Origin: JACRIK01 sp040753835
GTDB taxonomy: Bacteria; Planctomycetota; MHYJ01; JACQXL01
Assembly: GCA_040753835.1 (NCBI GenBank)
Contig: JBFMDM010000025.1
Coordinates: 1-21,944, forward strand
Reading direction: 5' to 3'
Length of the DNA stretch: 21,944 bases
Shown: positions 13,206 to 19,711 of the stretch, piece by piece
How positions within the stretch are numbered: the stretch's first letter is position 1
Layout of the letters: each line of letters opens with the position of its first letter
The notes under the pieces: generated by a model
Seen by the model: only the letters and a program-made list of their open reading frames with translations
Told to the model about the DNA's origin: nothing
Database searches by the model: none
Made by a program: the position numbers and the translations under genes

Positions 13206-14159
13206 ATGAATAAAAAGATGCTTTTATCGTTGTTTGAGAGAAAGAAGTTGAGCATCGGCGTATTATTGGGCGGATTCTCATCCGAGCGGGCGATATCCCT
13301 GAAATCCGGCAAGGCCGTGTTTGATGCGCTAAAGGGTCTGGGCTACCCGGTCAAGGCGATAGACGTCAAGAGCCCGGATGTCCTGCCGCTACTCAAAGGC
13401 ATTGACTTTGCCTTTATTGCCCTGCATGGGAAATTCGGCGAGGACGGTGCGCTCCAGCGTATCCTGGAAAAACATCATATCCCTTATACCGGTCCGGGTC
13501 CAAAGGCCTCCCAGGCCGCCTTTGATAAGTCAATTACCAAGAAGGCGCTTACTAGTCATAAGATTCCCACGGCGCCATATGTAATCATCAGCATAGAGCA
13601 TAGAGCAAATAGCAAACACTATACGCTCTACGCTCCACGCTCTACGCTCCACTATCCAGTGGTGGTGAAGCCCTGCCGCGAGGGTTCAAGCGTAGGCGTA
13701 TCCATCGTGCATAACGATGCCGAACTAAAGAAGGCGCTCCAGGCCGCCGCGCGTTATGACAGGAATATCCTTATAGAGCAGTTTATCACGGGTCGTGAAG
13801 TAACGGTCGGAATCCTGGGCTACACGGCTTTACCACTGATTGAAGTCAGGCCCAGGCAGGCATTCTATTCATTCAGCGCCAAGTATCAGGACAAGAAGAC
13901 CGGGTATATTGTCAATCCGCGCTTGCCGGCTAAAGTGGTAAGACAAATCCAGCAGACCGCATTAAGGGCCTATCGGGCTCTTGGTTGTTCCGGGCTTTCC
14001 CGGGTTGACCTGATATATTCACCGGCTAAAGGCCCGTTCGTGCTGGAAATCAATACTATTCCTGGGATGACGGCGCGGAGTTTATTACCCAAGGCGGCCC
14101 GGGCTAAGGGCATAGAATTCCCACAACTCTGCGAGCGGCTAATCCGGCAAACGTTATGA
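13206..14159 (+). CDS. ddl: D-alanine--D-alanine ligase
   Basis: ATP-grasp enzyme that makes D-Ala-D-Ala for peptidoglycan. Motifs in order: GVLLGGFSSERAISLKSG, FIALHGKFGEDGALQ, IPYTGPGPKASQAAFDK, VVVKPCREGSSVGVS, ILIEQFITGREVTVGIL, the omega-loop region YQDKKTGYIVNPRLP, and SRVDLIYS with FVLEINTIPGMT. At 317 residues the length is normal. The linker before VVVKP (about residues 129-149, SIEHRANSKHYTLYAPRSTL) is encoded by a low-complexity inverted repeat at 13590-13650 and looks foreign. In other genomes the next gene is often ftsQ; here a 1-kb gene-free spacer follows. No clear Shine-Dalgarno precedes ATG 13206. Confidence 0.94.
   Translation: MNKKMLLSLFERKKLSIGVLLGGFSSERAISLKSGKAVFDALKGLGYPVKAIDVKSPDVLPLLKGIDFAFIALHGKFGEDGALQRILEKHHIPYTGPGPKASQAAFDKSITKKALTSHKIPTAPYVIISIEHRANSKHYTLYAPRSTLHYPVVVKPCREGSSVGVSIVHNDAELKKALQAAARYDRNILIEQFITGREVTVGILGYTALPLIEVRPRQAFYSFSAKYQDKKTGYIVNPRLPAKVVRQIQQTALRAYRALGCSGLSRVDLIYSPAKGPFVLEINTIPGMTARSLLPKAARAKGIEFPQLCERLIRQTL
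13590..13650. repeat. Simple inverted repeat inside ddl
   Basis: AGCATAGAGCATAGAGC (13590-13606) is followed by a run of GCTCTACGCTCC-type units (13625-13650). The two halves are roughly complementary, GAGC opposite GCTC. This is typical of intergenic minisatellite hairpins, yet here it is translated in frame as the linker before the ATP-binding core of Ddl. No frame is broken. Confidence 0.6.
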
Positions 14160-14204
14160 CCCTAGGAATCCCGTCAGGGACAAGGAGTCCCGGCTCGGCA
14201 TAAG

Positions 14205-14296
14205 GAGCGTGTCCAAAAAGGTAGCGGTCCCGAATGCTTTCGGGACACAATATGTTGTATGGTTTAATTCCACACAGGTAGTTTTTGGACACGCTC
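14205..14296. repeat. 92-bp palindromic element
   Basis: Perfect 15-bp terminal inverted repeats, GAGCGTGTCCAAAAA (14205-14219) and TTTTTGGACACGCTC (14282-14296). Inside is an 8-bp stem GTCCCGAA/TTCGGGAC around TGCT (14227-14246), of the same type as the hairpins at 14970-14987 and 20651-20668. The right arm begins with a T-run, so on the plus strand this could also act as a terminator after ddl. A small non-autonomous mobile element is the other reading. No target duplication is evident. Confidence 0.6.
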
Positions 14297-14429
14297 TCTG
14301 TCCCGCTTACCAGGAACTACGGGTTCTTCAGTCAGGCACAGCCCGCTCAAGAACAGCGGCAAGAATATGATTAGGTACGGGGAAATCAGCGACCAGACCG
14401 CGCCGGTTTAACGTATTAACCACCGACCC

Positions 14430-14781
14430 TACTCTACCACCTCCCAGACCCTACTGTATAGACCCATACTGGATACTGTACCCACCAATAGTGGCTACTC
14501 TACCCTCTACGGGACGATACTGCACCTACCGATGGTGGCTACTATACCCTCGCATAGAGGGTAGTGTACCGACTGGGGGAGGATACAGTATAGTCCCCCT
14601 GTAGATACTATACCTACCCACGGACGATACTGTACCCTCTATGGGTAGATACTCCACCCTCCGGTAGAGGATACTGTGCCTTCAACTGGACGATACTATA
14701 TCCTCTGCTGGAGGATACTATACCGTCCAATAGAGGGTAGTGTAGGGTCTGGGCTGGGATACTGTAATGTAGGCCTGTTCG
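14430..14781. repeat. Array of 16 diverged units with exact 22-bp period
   Basis: Sixteen consecutive 22-bp units begin with TA at 14430, 14452, 14474 and so on every 22 bp to 14760, with no insertion or deletion. Thirteen of 16 begin TACT and three begin TAGT or TACA. T6 is kept in 14 units, A7 in 15, C12 in 15, G18 in 14 and G21 in 14. Positions 9-12 and 18-21 pair in many units around a 5-nt loop, with the pairing kept by double changes: CCTC/GAGG in units 6, 11 and 13, CCAC/GTGG in unit 3. The units are only moderately alike otherwise. 22 is not a multiple of 3, so this is not a protein repeat. There are no identical repeats with unique spacers, so it is not a CRISPR. Two helical turns per unit suggests an array of protein-binding sites; a chain of small RNA hairpins is the alternative. 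Confidence 0.9.
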
Positions 14782-14849
14782 CTTGCCCCCTTCGGGTGCT
14801 CAACGTCACGTTTCGCTTAGTTCGGCTAAAGTTCAGGAAGCATAATAAA

Positions 14850-15019
14850 TTAGTATAAATCGGCTAATGTCTTGATACCCTGATAGACCTTCTTGCCGAA
14901 TTCCAGCGCTCGCTCTCCAGTCACCCTGGCTAACTCGTCCTGCCCTGTAGTGTTTCTTACAAAATGGGACCCCGAATACTTTCGGGGCGGGGTGGTTCCT
15001 ATTTGACGAATATGGGTTC
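14850..15019 (-). pseudogene. Possible C-terminal gene remnant
   Basis: The minus strand holds an open frame without a start codon that ends at TAA 14852-14850. Its last 36 or so residues have protein-like composition (GQDELARVTGERALEF, GKKVYQGIKTLADLY). Further upstream the frame passes through the hairpin at 14970-14987 and then meets a stop. I do not recognise the family. It may be the tail of a decayed gene, or a chance frame. Confidence 0.3.
14970..14987. repeat. CCCCGAA/TTCGGGG tetraloop hairpin
   Basis: CCCCGAA TACT TTCGGGG, 7-bp stem. The same stem with other tetraloops occurs at 14227-14246 (TGCT) and 20651-20668 (AGCA). Related CCCCGATG stems occur in the tRNA-like fragments near 19540. 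It is a dispersed short hairpin. Confidence 0.55.
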
Positions 15020-15085
15020 ATTTTGTTATCACATTTACCAGAATCTGTCAGGACAGATGTCAACTTGGGTTTAGCAGGTATTTTA

Positions 15086-15114
15086 TTGACTTTTCGCCTT
15101 GTATCTGCAATACT
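15086..15114 (+). promoter_or_regulatory. Candidate promoter for the metB-type gene
   Basis: TTGACT (15086-15091), a 17-bp spacer and AATACT (15109-15114). It lies about 80 bp before the start codon at 15194, and the transcript leader would contain the nested palindrome at 15115-15182. The -10 match is only moderate. Confidence 0.35.
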
Positions 15115-15182
15115 CTACGAATTACGAATATTCGCTATCGCGGTCCCTTTTTATTCGTAATTGGTATATTCGTTATTCGTAG
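15115..15182. repeat. Nested ATTCGTA palindrome
   Basis: Outer arms CTACGAAT (15115-15122) and ATTCGTAG (15175-15182) enclose inner arms TTACGAATA (15122-15130) and TATTCGTAA (15152-15160). It ends at the ribosome-binding site GGAGG (15184-15188) of the next gene. Composition resembles the ACGAAT-rich spacer at 6188-6286. Confidence 0.5.
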
Positions 15183-15193
15183 TGGAGGTATTT

Positions 15194-16333
15194 ATGAGAT
15201 TTGAGACCAGGGCCATACATTCAGGCAATAAGTCCGATAGCGCGACTGGAGCCATTACTACGCCTATTTATCAGACCTCTACCTTTCAGCAGGAGGCCGT
15301 GGGTAAGCACAAGGGTTTTGTCTATACGCGGACCGATAATCCGACCCGGCACGCCCTGGAGGATAATCTATCCGCATTAGAGAACGCCAAATACGGCCTG
15401 TCCTTTGCCAGCGGCTTAGCTGCGGTCAATACCGTGATGAATCTGCTTAAGGCCGGAGACCACGTGGTCTCGGCCAATGACCTCTACGGCGGGACCTACC
15501 GGATCTTCACCAAACTCTTCACCAACTACGGAATGACCTTTGATTTGGTTGATACAACTGATTTGGATAATATCAGGCGGGTAATCAGGCCCAATACCAG
15601 GGTGCTCTGGCTGGAGACGCCGTCTAATCCCTTACTCAAGATTACCGATTTAAAGGCGGCTATTGTCCTGGCGCATAAGCACAAGATTCTGACCGTGGTG
15701 GACAATACCTTTGCCACGTCGTATCTGCAACAGCCCTTTGACTTCGGCGCCGATATCGTGTTGCACAGCACCACCAAGTATTTAGGCGGACATTCGGATA
15801 TCTTAGGCGGCGCGCTGATTACCAAAGACAAGGCATTATACGAGCGGCTAAAATTCTTCCAGAATGCGGTCGGCGCCGTGCCCGGACCGCTGGACTGCTT
15901 CCTGACCCTGCGGGGCACCAAGACACTGGCCCTGCGGATGGAGCGTCATTGCGCCAATGCTATGGCCATTGCCCGATTTCTGAGCAAGCATCCGAAGGTC
16001 AAGAAGGTGTTTTATCCTGGTTTGCCCAATCATCCGGGCCATAAGATTGCCAAAAAGCAGATGACCGGCTTCGGAGGGATGGTTTCGTTTGAGGTCAAAG
16101 GCAATGCGGCCCAGACAAAGAAGATTGCCGCTTCGGCCAAACTATTTGCACTGGCAGAGAGTTTAGGATGTGTGCGTTCCCTGATAAACCATCCGCCTTC
16201 CATGACCCACGCCTCGGTGGAGCCCGAGGTTAGGAGGAAGATGGGCATTAATGATAACCTAATTCGCTTGTCCGTGGGCATAGAGAACGTGCAGGATTTG
16301 ATTGAGGATTTGAAACAGGCATTACGGAAATAA
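15194..16333 (+). CDS. Trans-sulfuration PLP enzyme (cystathionine gamma-synthase/gamma-lyase family)
   Basis: Cytoplasmic PLP-dependent enzyme of the Cys/Met metabolism family, 379 residues. The start at ATG 15194 is set by GGAGG at 5-nt spacing and by MRFETRAIHSG, the standard N-terminus. Motifs are YTRTDNPTRHALE (PLP phosphate contact from the neighbouring subunit), SFASGLAAV, ETPSNPLLKITDL, VVDNTFATSYLQQP and HSTTKYLGGHSD with the PLP lysine K195. SLGCVRSLINHPPSMTHAS and GINDNLIRLSVGIE are the usual C-terminal signatures. MetB (cystathionine gamma-synthase) and the gamma-lyase cannot be told apart reliably by eye. The neighbour homoserine dehydrogenase favours a biosynthetic, methionine-directed role. 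Confidence 0.9.
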   Translation: MRFETRAIHSGNKSDSATGAITTPIYQTSTFQQEAVGKHKGFVYTRTDNPTRHALEDNLSALENAKYGLSFASGLAAVNTVMNLLKAGDHVVSANDLYGGTYRIFTKLFTNYGMTFDLVDTTDLDNIRRVIRPNTRVLWLETPSNPLLKITDLKAAIVLAHKHKILTVVDNTFATSYLQQPFDFGADIVLHSTTKYLGGHSDILGGALITKDKALYERLKFFQNAVGAVPGPLDCFLTLRGTKTLALRMERHCANAMAIARFLSKHPKVKKVFYPGLPNHPGHKIAKKQMTGFGGMVSFEVKGNAAQTKKIAASAKLFALAESLGCVRSLINHPPSMTHASVEPEVRRKMGINDNLIRLSVGIENVQDLIEDLKQALRK

Positions 16334-16380
16334 ACCACAGATTTCGCTAACGCGGTATCTGCGGAATTCACAGATTAAAT

Positions 16381-17670
16381 ATGAAACAGATAAATATTGG
16401 CTTATTGGGTTGTGGGCAGGTCGGGACCGGACTGGTCAAACTGCTTGAAGCACAATCGGACTTTATCAGGAGGCGGACCGGCCTGGAACTGGTCATCAGG
16501 CATACTCTGGTGCGCAATGCCGGACGCAAGCGCGCGGTCAAGGCGCCTACCCTATGTACGGACATCAACCGCATCCTGCAGGATGAGAGCATTGATATCG
16601 TAGTGGAATTGTTGGGTGGTCTGGAGCCGGCCCGGACTTATATCCTCAAGGCGCTTAAGTCAGGCAAGGACGTGGTTACGGCCAACAAGGCCGTTCTGGC
16701 GCACCACGGGGTAGAAATATTTGAGACCTGCCGGATGACCAACCGCGAGGTCTATTACGAGGCCGCGGTCTGCGCCGGGATTCCAGTCATCCGCTCCATC
16801 AAGGAGGGACTCCTGGCCAATCACATCAATCTTCTGATGGGCATCCTTAACGGCACGACCAATTATATGCTCACCCGGATGAGAGAGGAGAAACTCTCGC
16901 TGGCTGATGCGCTGAAACAGGCGCAGAAACTGGGATTTGCCGAGCCGGACCCGACTATGGACGTCCAGGGTCTGGATACGGCCCATAAACTGGCGATTCT
17001 GGCCGCGCTCTCGTTCGGAATCAGGGTCAAACCTAAGGATATTTATACCGAGGGGATTATGGGTATTGACCTTGAGGATATCAAGAATGCCGAGGAATTC
17101 GGCTATGTCATCAAGTTGCTGGCCATTGCCAGAGAGGTAGAGGGGAACAAGGTGGAATTAAAGGTACATCCGACTATGTTGCCCAAGGTGCATCCCCTAG
17201 CCTCGGTGCGTAACGAGTTTAATGCGCTCTATTTACACGGCAGCGCCGTAGGCGATATGATGTTCTACGGCAAGGGCGCCGGGCCTCTGCCCACAGCCAG
17301 TGCCATTCTGGCTGATATCATTGAACTGGGCAACAAGCCCCAGACACCGGCCGAAGCGCCGGATATCAGCACCTATAACTGGGGTAATAAGAAGATTGTG
17401 CCGATTGACCAGACCGTTTCTGAGCATTATATCAGGTTCCCGATAGCGGACAAGCCGGGCGTCATCGGCAAGATAGCCACCGCGCTGGGCAGATATGATA
17501 TCAGCATCTACGGCGCCACGGCATCATTAATGCCAGTAAAGAAAGCGCTGGGTAATGTCCGCGTAGTGACCAAGAAGGTCAAGGAATCGCAAATCCAGAA
17601 GGCGCTGGCCGAGGTGAACCGCCTATCCATTATGCGCGGTAAGGCAGTGGTGATCAGGATAGTGACGTAG
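16381..17670 (+). CDS. hom: Homoserine dehydrogenase
   Basis: NAD(P)H-dependent reduction of aspartate semialdehyde to homoserine, the branch point to methionine and threonine. The 429-residue protein has the nucleotide-binding motif GLLGCGQVGTGL at residues 8-19. It also has VVTANKAVLAHHG, the substrate-site region EAAVCAGIPVIRSIKEGLL, GILNGTTNYMLTRM and DVQGLDTAHKLAILA. A C-terminal ACT domain starts around residue 348 (HYIRFPIADKPGVIGKIATA), so feedback control, usually by threonine, is expected. It lies 47 bp after the PLP-enzyme gene and is probably in one transcript with it. The 124 bp after its stop contain only CACAAAG-type repeat remnants. Confidence 0.95.
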   Translation: MKQINIGLLGCGQVGTGLVKLLEAQSDFIRRRTGLELVIRHTLVRNAGRKRAVKAPTLCTDINRILQDESIDIVVELLGGLEPARTYILKALKSGKDVVTANKAVLAHHGVEIFETCRMTNREVYYEAAVCAGIPVIRSIKEGLLANHINLLMGILNGTTNYMLTRMREEKLSLADALKQAQKLGFAEPDPTMDVQGLDTAHKLAILAALSFGIRVKPKDIYTEGIMGIDLEDIKNAEEFGYVIKLLAIAREVEGNKVELKVHPTMLPKVHPLASVRNEFNALYLHGSAVGDMMFYGKGAGPLPTASAILADIIELGNKPQTPAEAPDISTYNWGNKKIVPIDQTVSEHYIRFPIADKPGVIGKIATALGRYDISIYGATASLMPVKKALGNVRVVTKKVKESQIQKALAEVNRLSIMRGKAVVIRIVT

Positions 17671-17794
17671 GAATTACTTCACTACAAAGAGCACACATTC
17701 GCTACACTCAGTGCAAGTAAAGGTCACAAAGAATACAAAAGATATACTATTCCCCTTGTGGGAGAGTGGAATTTCTAATCTGTGTAATCTGTGA

Positions 17795-19021
17795 CTATTT
17801 CTTCACCCCGGGCAGGTCGGCAAAACTTTCCCTGCGCCTGATTAGTCGGGCTTTGTTTCCCTTGACCAGCACCTCGGCCGGACGGGGTCTCATATTATAC
17901 TGCATTGACATTGAATACCCGTAAGCGCCAGCATTCTTTATGCCTACGATATCGTCTTCCTGGAATCTGGTGATTTCCCGTCCGTGCGTGAACAGGTCGC
18001 CGCTCTCGCAGATATTGCCGCAGATTGCCACAAACTGCTTGGGTCCTTTCAGGCGCGAGGCATTGACGATTTCGTGATAGGCATTGTAGAATGCGTGGCG
18101 GATAAGGTGATTGAACCCGGAATCGGTTCCCACAAAGGTGTGTTCCGGCGTTTCCTTGATGTCGGTCACCGAGGCCAGGAGCGTGCCGGACTCGCAGACA
18201 GGATAGCGTCCGGGCTCCAACATCAACTGCAACGGTTTGCCGTAGTGGCGGCAGAATGCCTGGAATCGTTCTGAGACCAGCCGCCCGAATTTCTTTATAT
18301 CCAGACGCTTCTGGCCCGGGCTGTATGCCACGCCCAGTCCGCCGCCCATATTGATGGATTCCAGTCCCTTGAAGTTGATGGCGATTTTCAGCATTATTTC
18401 CATTGCCGTGAGGAATGTCTCGGCTTCCAGGATGCCCGAGCCGATGTGGTGGTGCAGGCCGGTGATGCGCAGTCCGTATTTGTCCGCAATCCTGCGCGCC
18501 TGGTCCAACTGGTAAACCCAGATGCCGAACTTGGAGTCCGGGCCGCCGGTAATCACGTGCTCGTGGTGCCCGTCGCCCACGTCTGGATTGATGCGGAGCG
18601 ACACGGCCAGTCCGGGCCTGATTTTCCCGATCCGTTCCAGTTGCGAGAGCGAATCGGCATTGACCCGCACGCCCTGTTTGACCACGTATGCCAGTTCGTC
18701 GGTCCGGCAATTATTACCGGTGAATGAGATTTCGCCGGGTTTGAATCCGATGCCCAGGACAAAGTGGATTTCTCCGGGCGAGACCGCATCTATGCCAAAT
18801 CCTTCCTGGTGCAGGATTTTTATAATTACCGGATTGGTGTTGGACTTGCAGGAATAGAGCAGGCGCGTATGTGGATAAGTGAGCGCCTGGCGCAGTGACC
18901 GGGCGCGCTGGCGGATGATGTCCTCGTCATAAATGAACAGGGGGGTGCCGAACCGCCGGGCTAAGTTAACGGCCGATAGTTTCCCGATGAGTAGTTGGTT
19001 AGTTGGCATAATTTTGTTCAT
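17795..19021 (-). CDS. lysA: Diaminopimelate decarboxylase
   Basis: PLP-dependent decarboxylation of meso-diaminopimelate to lysine, the last step of the DAP pathway. Of 408 residues, K59 in LLYSCKSNTN is the PLP lysine. FGIDAVSPGEIHF, SLRINPDVGDGHHEHVITGG, SKFGI, LHHHIGSGI, NMGGGLGVAY, LEPGRYPVCESG, GNICESGD (catalytic Cys) and GAYGYSMSMQYN follow. The usual YAVKAN around the lysine reads YSCKSN here, which is tolerated in the family. MNKIMPTNQ offers two possible starts, 19021 and 19009; neither has a good Shine-Dalgarno. It converges on hom. Confidence 0.95.
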   Translation of the reverse strand: MNKIMPTNQLLIGKLSAVNLARRFGTPLFIYDEDIIRQRARSLRQALTYPHTRLLYSCKSNTNPVIIKILHQEGFGIDAVSPGEIHFVLGIGFKPGEISFTGNNCRTDELAYVVKQGVRVNADSLSQLERIGKIRPGLAVSLRINPDVGDGHHEHVITGGPDSKFGIWVYQLDQARRIADKYGLRITGLHHHIGSGILEAETFLTAMEIMLKIAINFKGLESINMGGGLGVAYSPGQKRLDIKKFGRLVSERFQAFCRHYGKPLQLMLEPGRYPVCESGTLLASVTDIKETPEHTFVGTDSGFNHLIRHAFYNAYHEIVNASRLKGPKQFVAICGNICESGDLFTHGREITRFQEDDIVGIKNAGAYGYSMSMQYNMRPRPAEVLVKGNKARLIRRRESFADLPGVKK

Positions 19022-19055
19022 TATCTAAAAGTTAAATCCCGACAAATACTGTCTG

Positions 19056-19095
19056 GATAAGTTACAGTAATTTGCTTCGCTCAAACTGCGACTAA
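19056..19095 (+). repeat. GATAA hairpin element, copy 4
   Basis: A 40-nt element with GATAA and TAA ends and arms AGTTACAGT and ACTGCGACT, which pair with one wobble and one mismatch. Its core CAGTAATTTGCTTCGCTC resembles copy 2 (CAGTAATTCGCGTTGCTC). It lies 34 bp upstream of lysA, in the opposite orientation to that gene. Confidence 0.65.
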
Positions 19096-19122
19096 TACGC
19101 CAGATGGCGACTTAGGCGCCAT

Positions 19123-19158
19123 GGCCTCCCTGATGTAACATCGGGGCGCTCTATCCAA
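19123..19158 (-). repeat. tRNA-like fragment, second copy (36-bp direct repeat)
   Basis: 36 bp identical to 19531-19566 except for one base. On the minus strand it reads TTGGATAGAGCG, like the end of a tRNA D-arm, followed by the CCCCGATGTTACATC hairpin and GGAGGCC. The tRNA 5' end is missing in this copy. The two copies flank the tRNA-Arg and GIY-YIG genes as direct repeats. Confidence 0.65.
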
Positions 19159-19167
19159 TATAGGATT

Positions 19168-19241
19168 TACGCCCGGGCCGATTTGAACGGCCAGTCGCCG
19201 GTTTAGGAAACCGGTGCTTTATCCAATTAAGCTACGGGCGC
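19168..19241 (-). tRNA. tRNA-Arg (anticodon CCT)
   Basis: A complete 74-nt cloverleaf on the minus strand. Acceptor GCGCCCG pairs with CGGGCGT, with one G-T at the end. The D-stem is GCTT/AAGC. The anticodon stem is CCGGT/ACCGG with loop TTCCTAA, anticodon CCT at 19207-19205. The variable loop is CGACT, and the T-stem is GGCCG/CGGCC with loop TTCAAAT. The discriminator base is A and CCA is not encoded. The 5' first ten bases overlap the end of the GIY-YIG gene, whose TAG stop is tRNA positions 8-10. Confidence 0.93.
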
Positions 19242-19519
19242 GTTACTTCCATTTTTATACAACCATCATTAATGATTTGTTCTATAACCTTACGGCTTTT
19301 CAGCCGTTTTAATCTATATTCTATTCGCCGAGCTTCCGGCAAGGTATCATATTTCTGACAGAACATCAGGGTTAAAGGCCTAATATTCCGCGTTGCTTTT
19401 ACCAGACCACCATTATGCCTTTTTAATCGTTTCTCTAAATTATCCGTGCTTCCGGTATAATATGTTCCATTACGGCCACTTTTTAGTATATAAACATAAC
19501 CGCAATGTTGTTCAGTCAT
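19232..19519 (-). CDS. Small GIY-YIG nuclease-domain protein
   Basis: A 95-residue stand-alone GIY-YIG domain of the YhbQ/COG2827 type. The two core motifs appear as GYVYIL (GIY) and YYTGST (YIG) about 13 residues apart. They are followed by NLEKRLKRHNGG with the conserved Arg, and by RIEYRLKRLK with the metal-binding Glu. The start at ATG 19519 is chosen because the domain begins at once; a longer frame would read back into the tRNA-like fragment. The only candidate ribosome-binding site, GGGGAGG, lies in that fragment. The last codons TRP and the stop are read from the first ten bases of tRNA-Arg. Base composition is visibly richer in AT than its neighbours. Cellular role unknown; GIY-YIG domains cut DNA, and small versions are often scattered in genomes. 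Confidence 0.85.
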   Translation of the reverse strand: MTEQHCGYVYILKSGRNGTYYTGSTDNLEKRLKRHNGGLVKATRNIRPLTLMFCQKYDTLPEARRIEYRLKRLKSRKVIEQIINDGCIKMEVTRP

Positions 19520-19530
19520 AATGAACTTGC

Positions 19531-19581
19531 GGCCTCCCCGATGTAACATCGGGGCGCTCTATCCAACTGAGCTACGGGCGC
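19531..19581 (-). pseudogene. Truncated tRNA-like sequence
   Basis: On the minus strand, GCGCCCGTAGCTCAGTTGG and GATAGAGC reproduce the acceptor strand and D-arm of the neighbouring tRNA-Arg. In place of a normal anticodon arm comes CCCCGATGTTACATCGGGG, a palindrome with no 5-bp-stem/7-nt-loop solution that also gives U33. The variable region AGGCC follows, but there is no T-arm or 3' acceptor strand; the GIY-YIG gene begins instead. It is a 5' tRNA half, not a functional tRNA. Confidence 0.65.
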
Positions 19582-19593
19582 AGGTAAAACATC

Positions 19594-19657
19594 GACAACA
19601 GGATTTAACGGATTGAACAGATTTTACTCTCCGCTAAATCAGTTTAATCCTGTTGTC
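19594..19657. repeat. 64-bp palindromic spacer element
   Basis: 12-bp perfect arms GACAACAGGATT (19594-19605) and AATCCTGTTGTC (19646-19657). Pairing continues imperfectly inward (AAC/GTT, GATT/AATC), giving one long hairpin. It lies between the tRNA-like fragment and the promoter of the beta-barrel gene. Confidence 0.6.
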
Positions 19658-19665
19658 TAATTTCC

Positions 19666-19694
19666 TTGACGCGTTATCTTATATTAAATATTAT
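19666..19694 (+). promoter_or_regulatory. Strong candidate promoter for the beta-barrel gene
   Basis: TTGACG (19666-19671), a 17-bp spacer and TATTAT (19689-19694), both five of six to consensus, in an AT-rich stretch. Transcription would start about 11 nt before ATG 19712. No Shine-Dalgarno is visible in the very short leader. Confidence 0.6.
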
Positions 19695-19711
19695 AGAAAT
19701 CAATAATTTAT

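Larger units (their letters stand above)
14160..15193. other. Gene-free spacer between ddl and the PLP-enzyme gene
   Basis: No intact gene is visible in this 1034-bp stretch. It contains a 92-bp palindromic element (14205-14296), a 16-unit 22-bp array (14430-14781), a probable gene remnant (14850-15019, minus strand) with a hairpin inside it, a candidate promoter (15086-15114) and a nested palindrome (15115-15182). Bases 14297-14427 and 14782-14849 hold nothing I recognise beyond small GC stems such as that around TTCG near 14790. Confidence 0.7.

Noticed and set aside
14452..14605. LexA-like boxes (TACTGTATA, TACAGTATA) in the array
   Set aside because: Only two units show the similarity, both as half sites within the 22-bp period. 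The array is explained better as one repeat family, and no SOS gene lies next to it.
14430..14781. CRISPR array
   Set aside because: Units are 22 bp with no spacer, none are identical, and there are no cas genes nearby.
15061..15193. SAM or T-box riboswitch before the metB-type gene
   Set aside because: The leader is filled by a simple ATTCGTA palindrome; I see no conserved riboswitch core.
19531..19581. Functional tRNA (for example Asn GTT or Val TAC)
   Set aside because: No T-arm or 3' acceptor strand is present, and the anticodon region cannot form a 5-bp stem with a 7-nt loop and U33.
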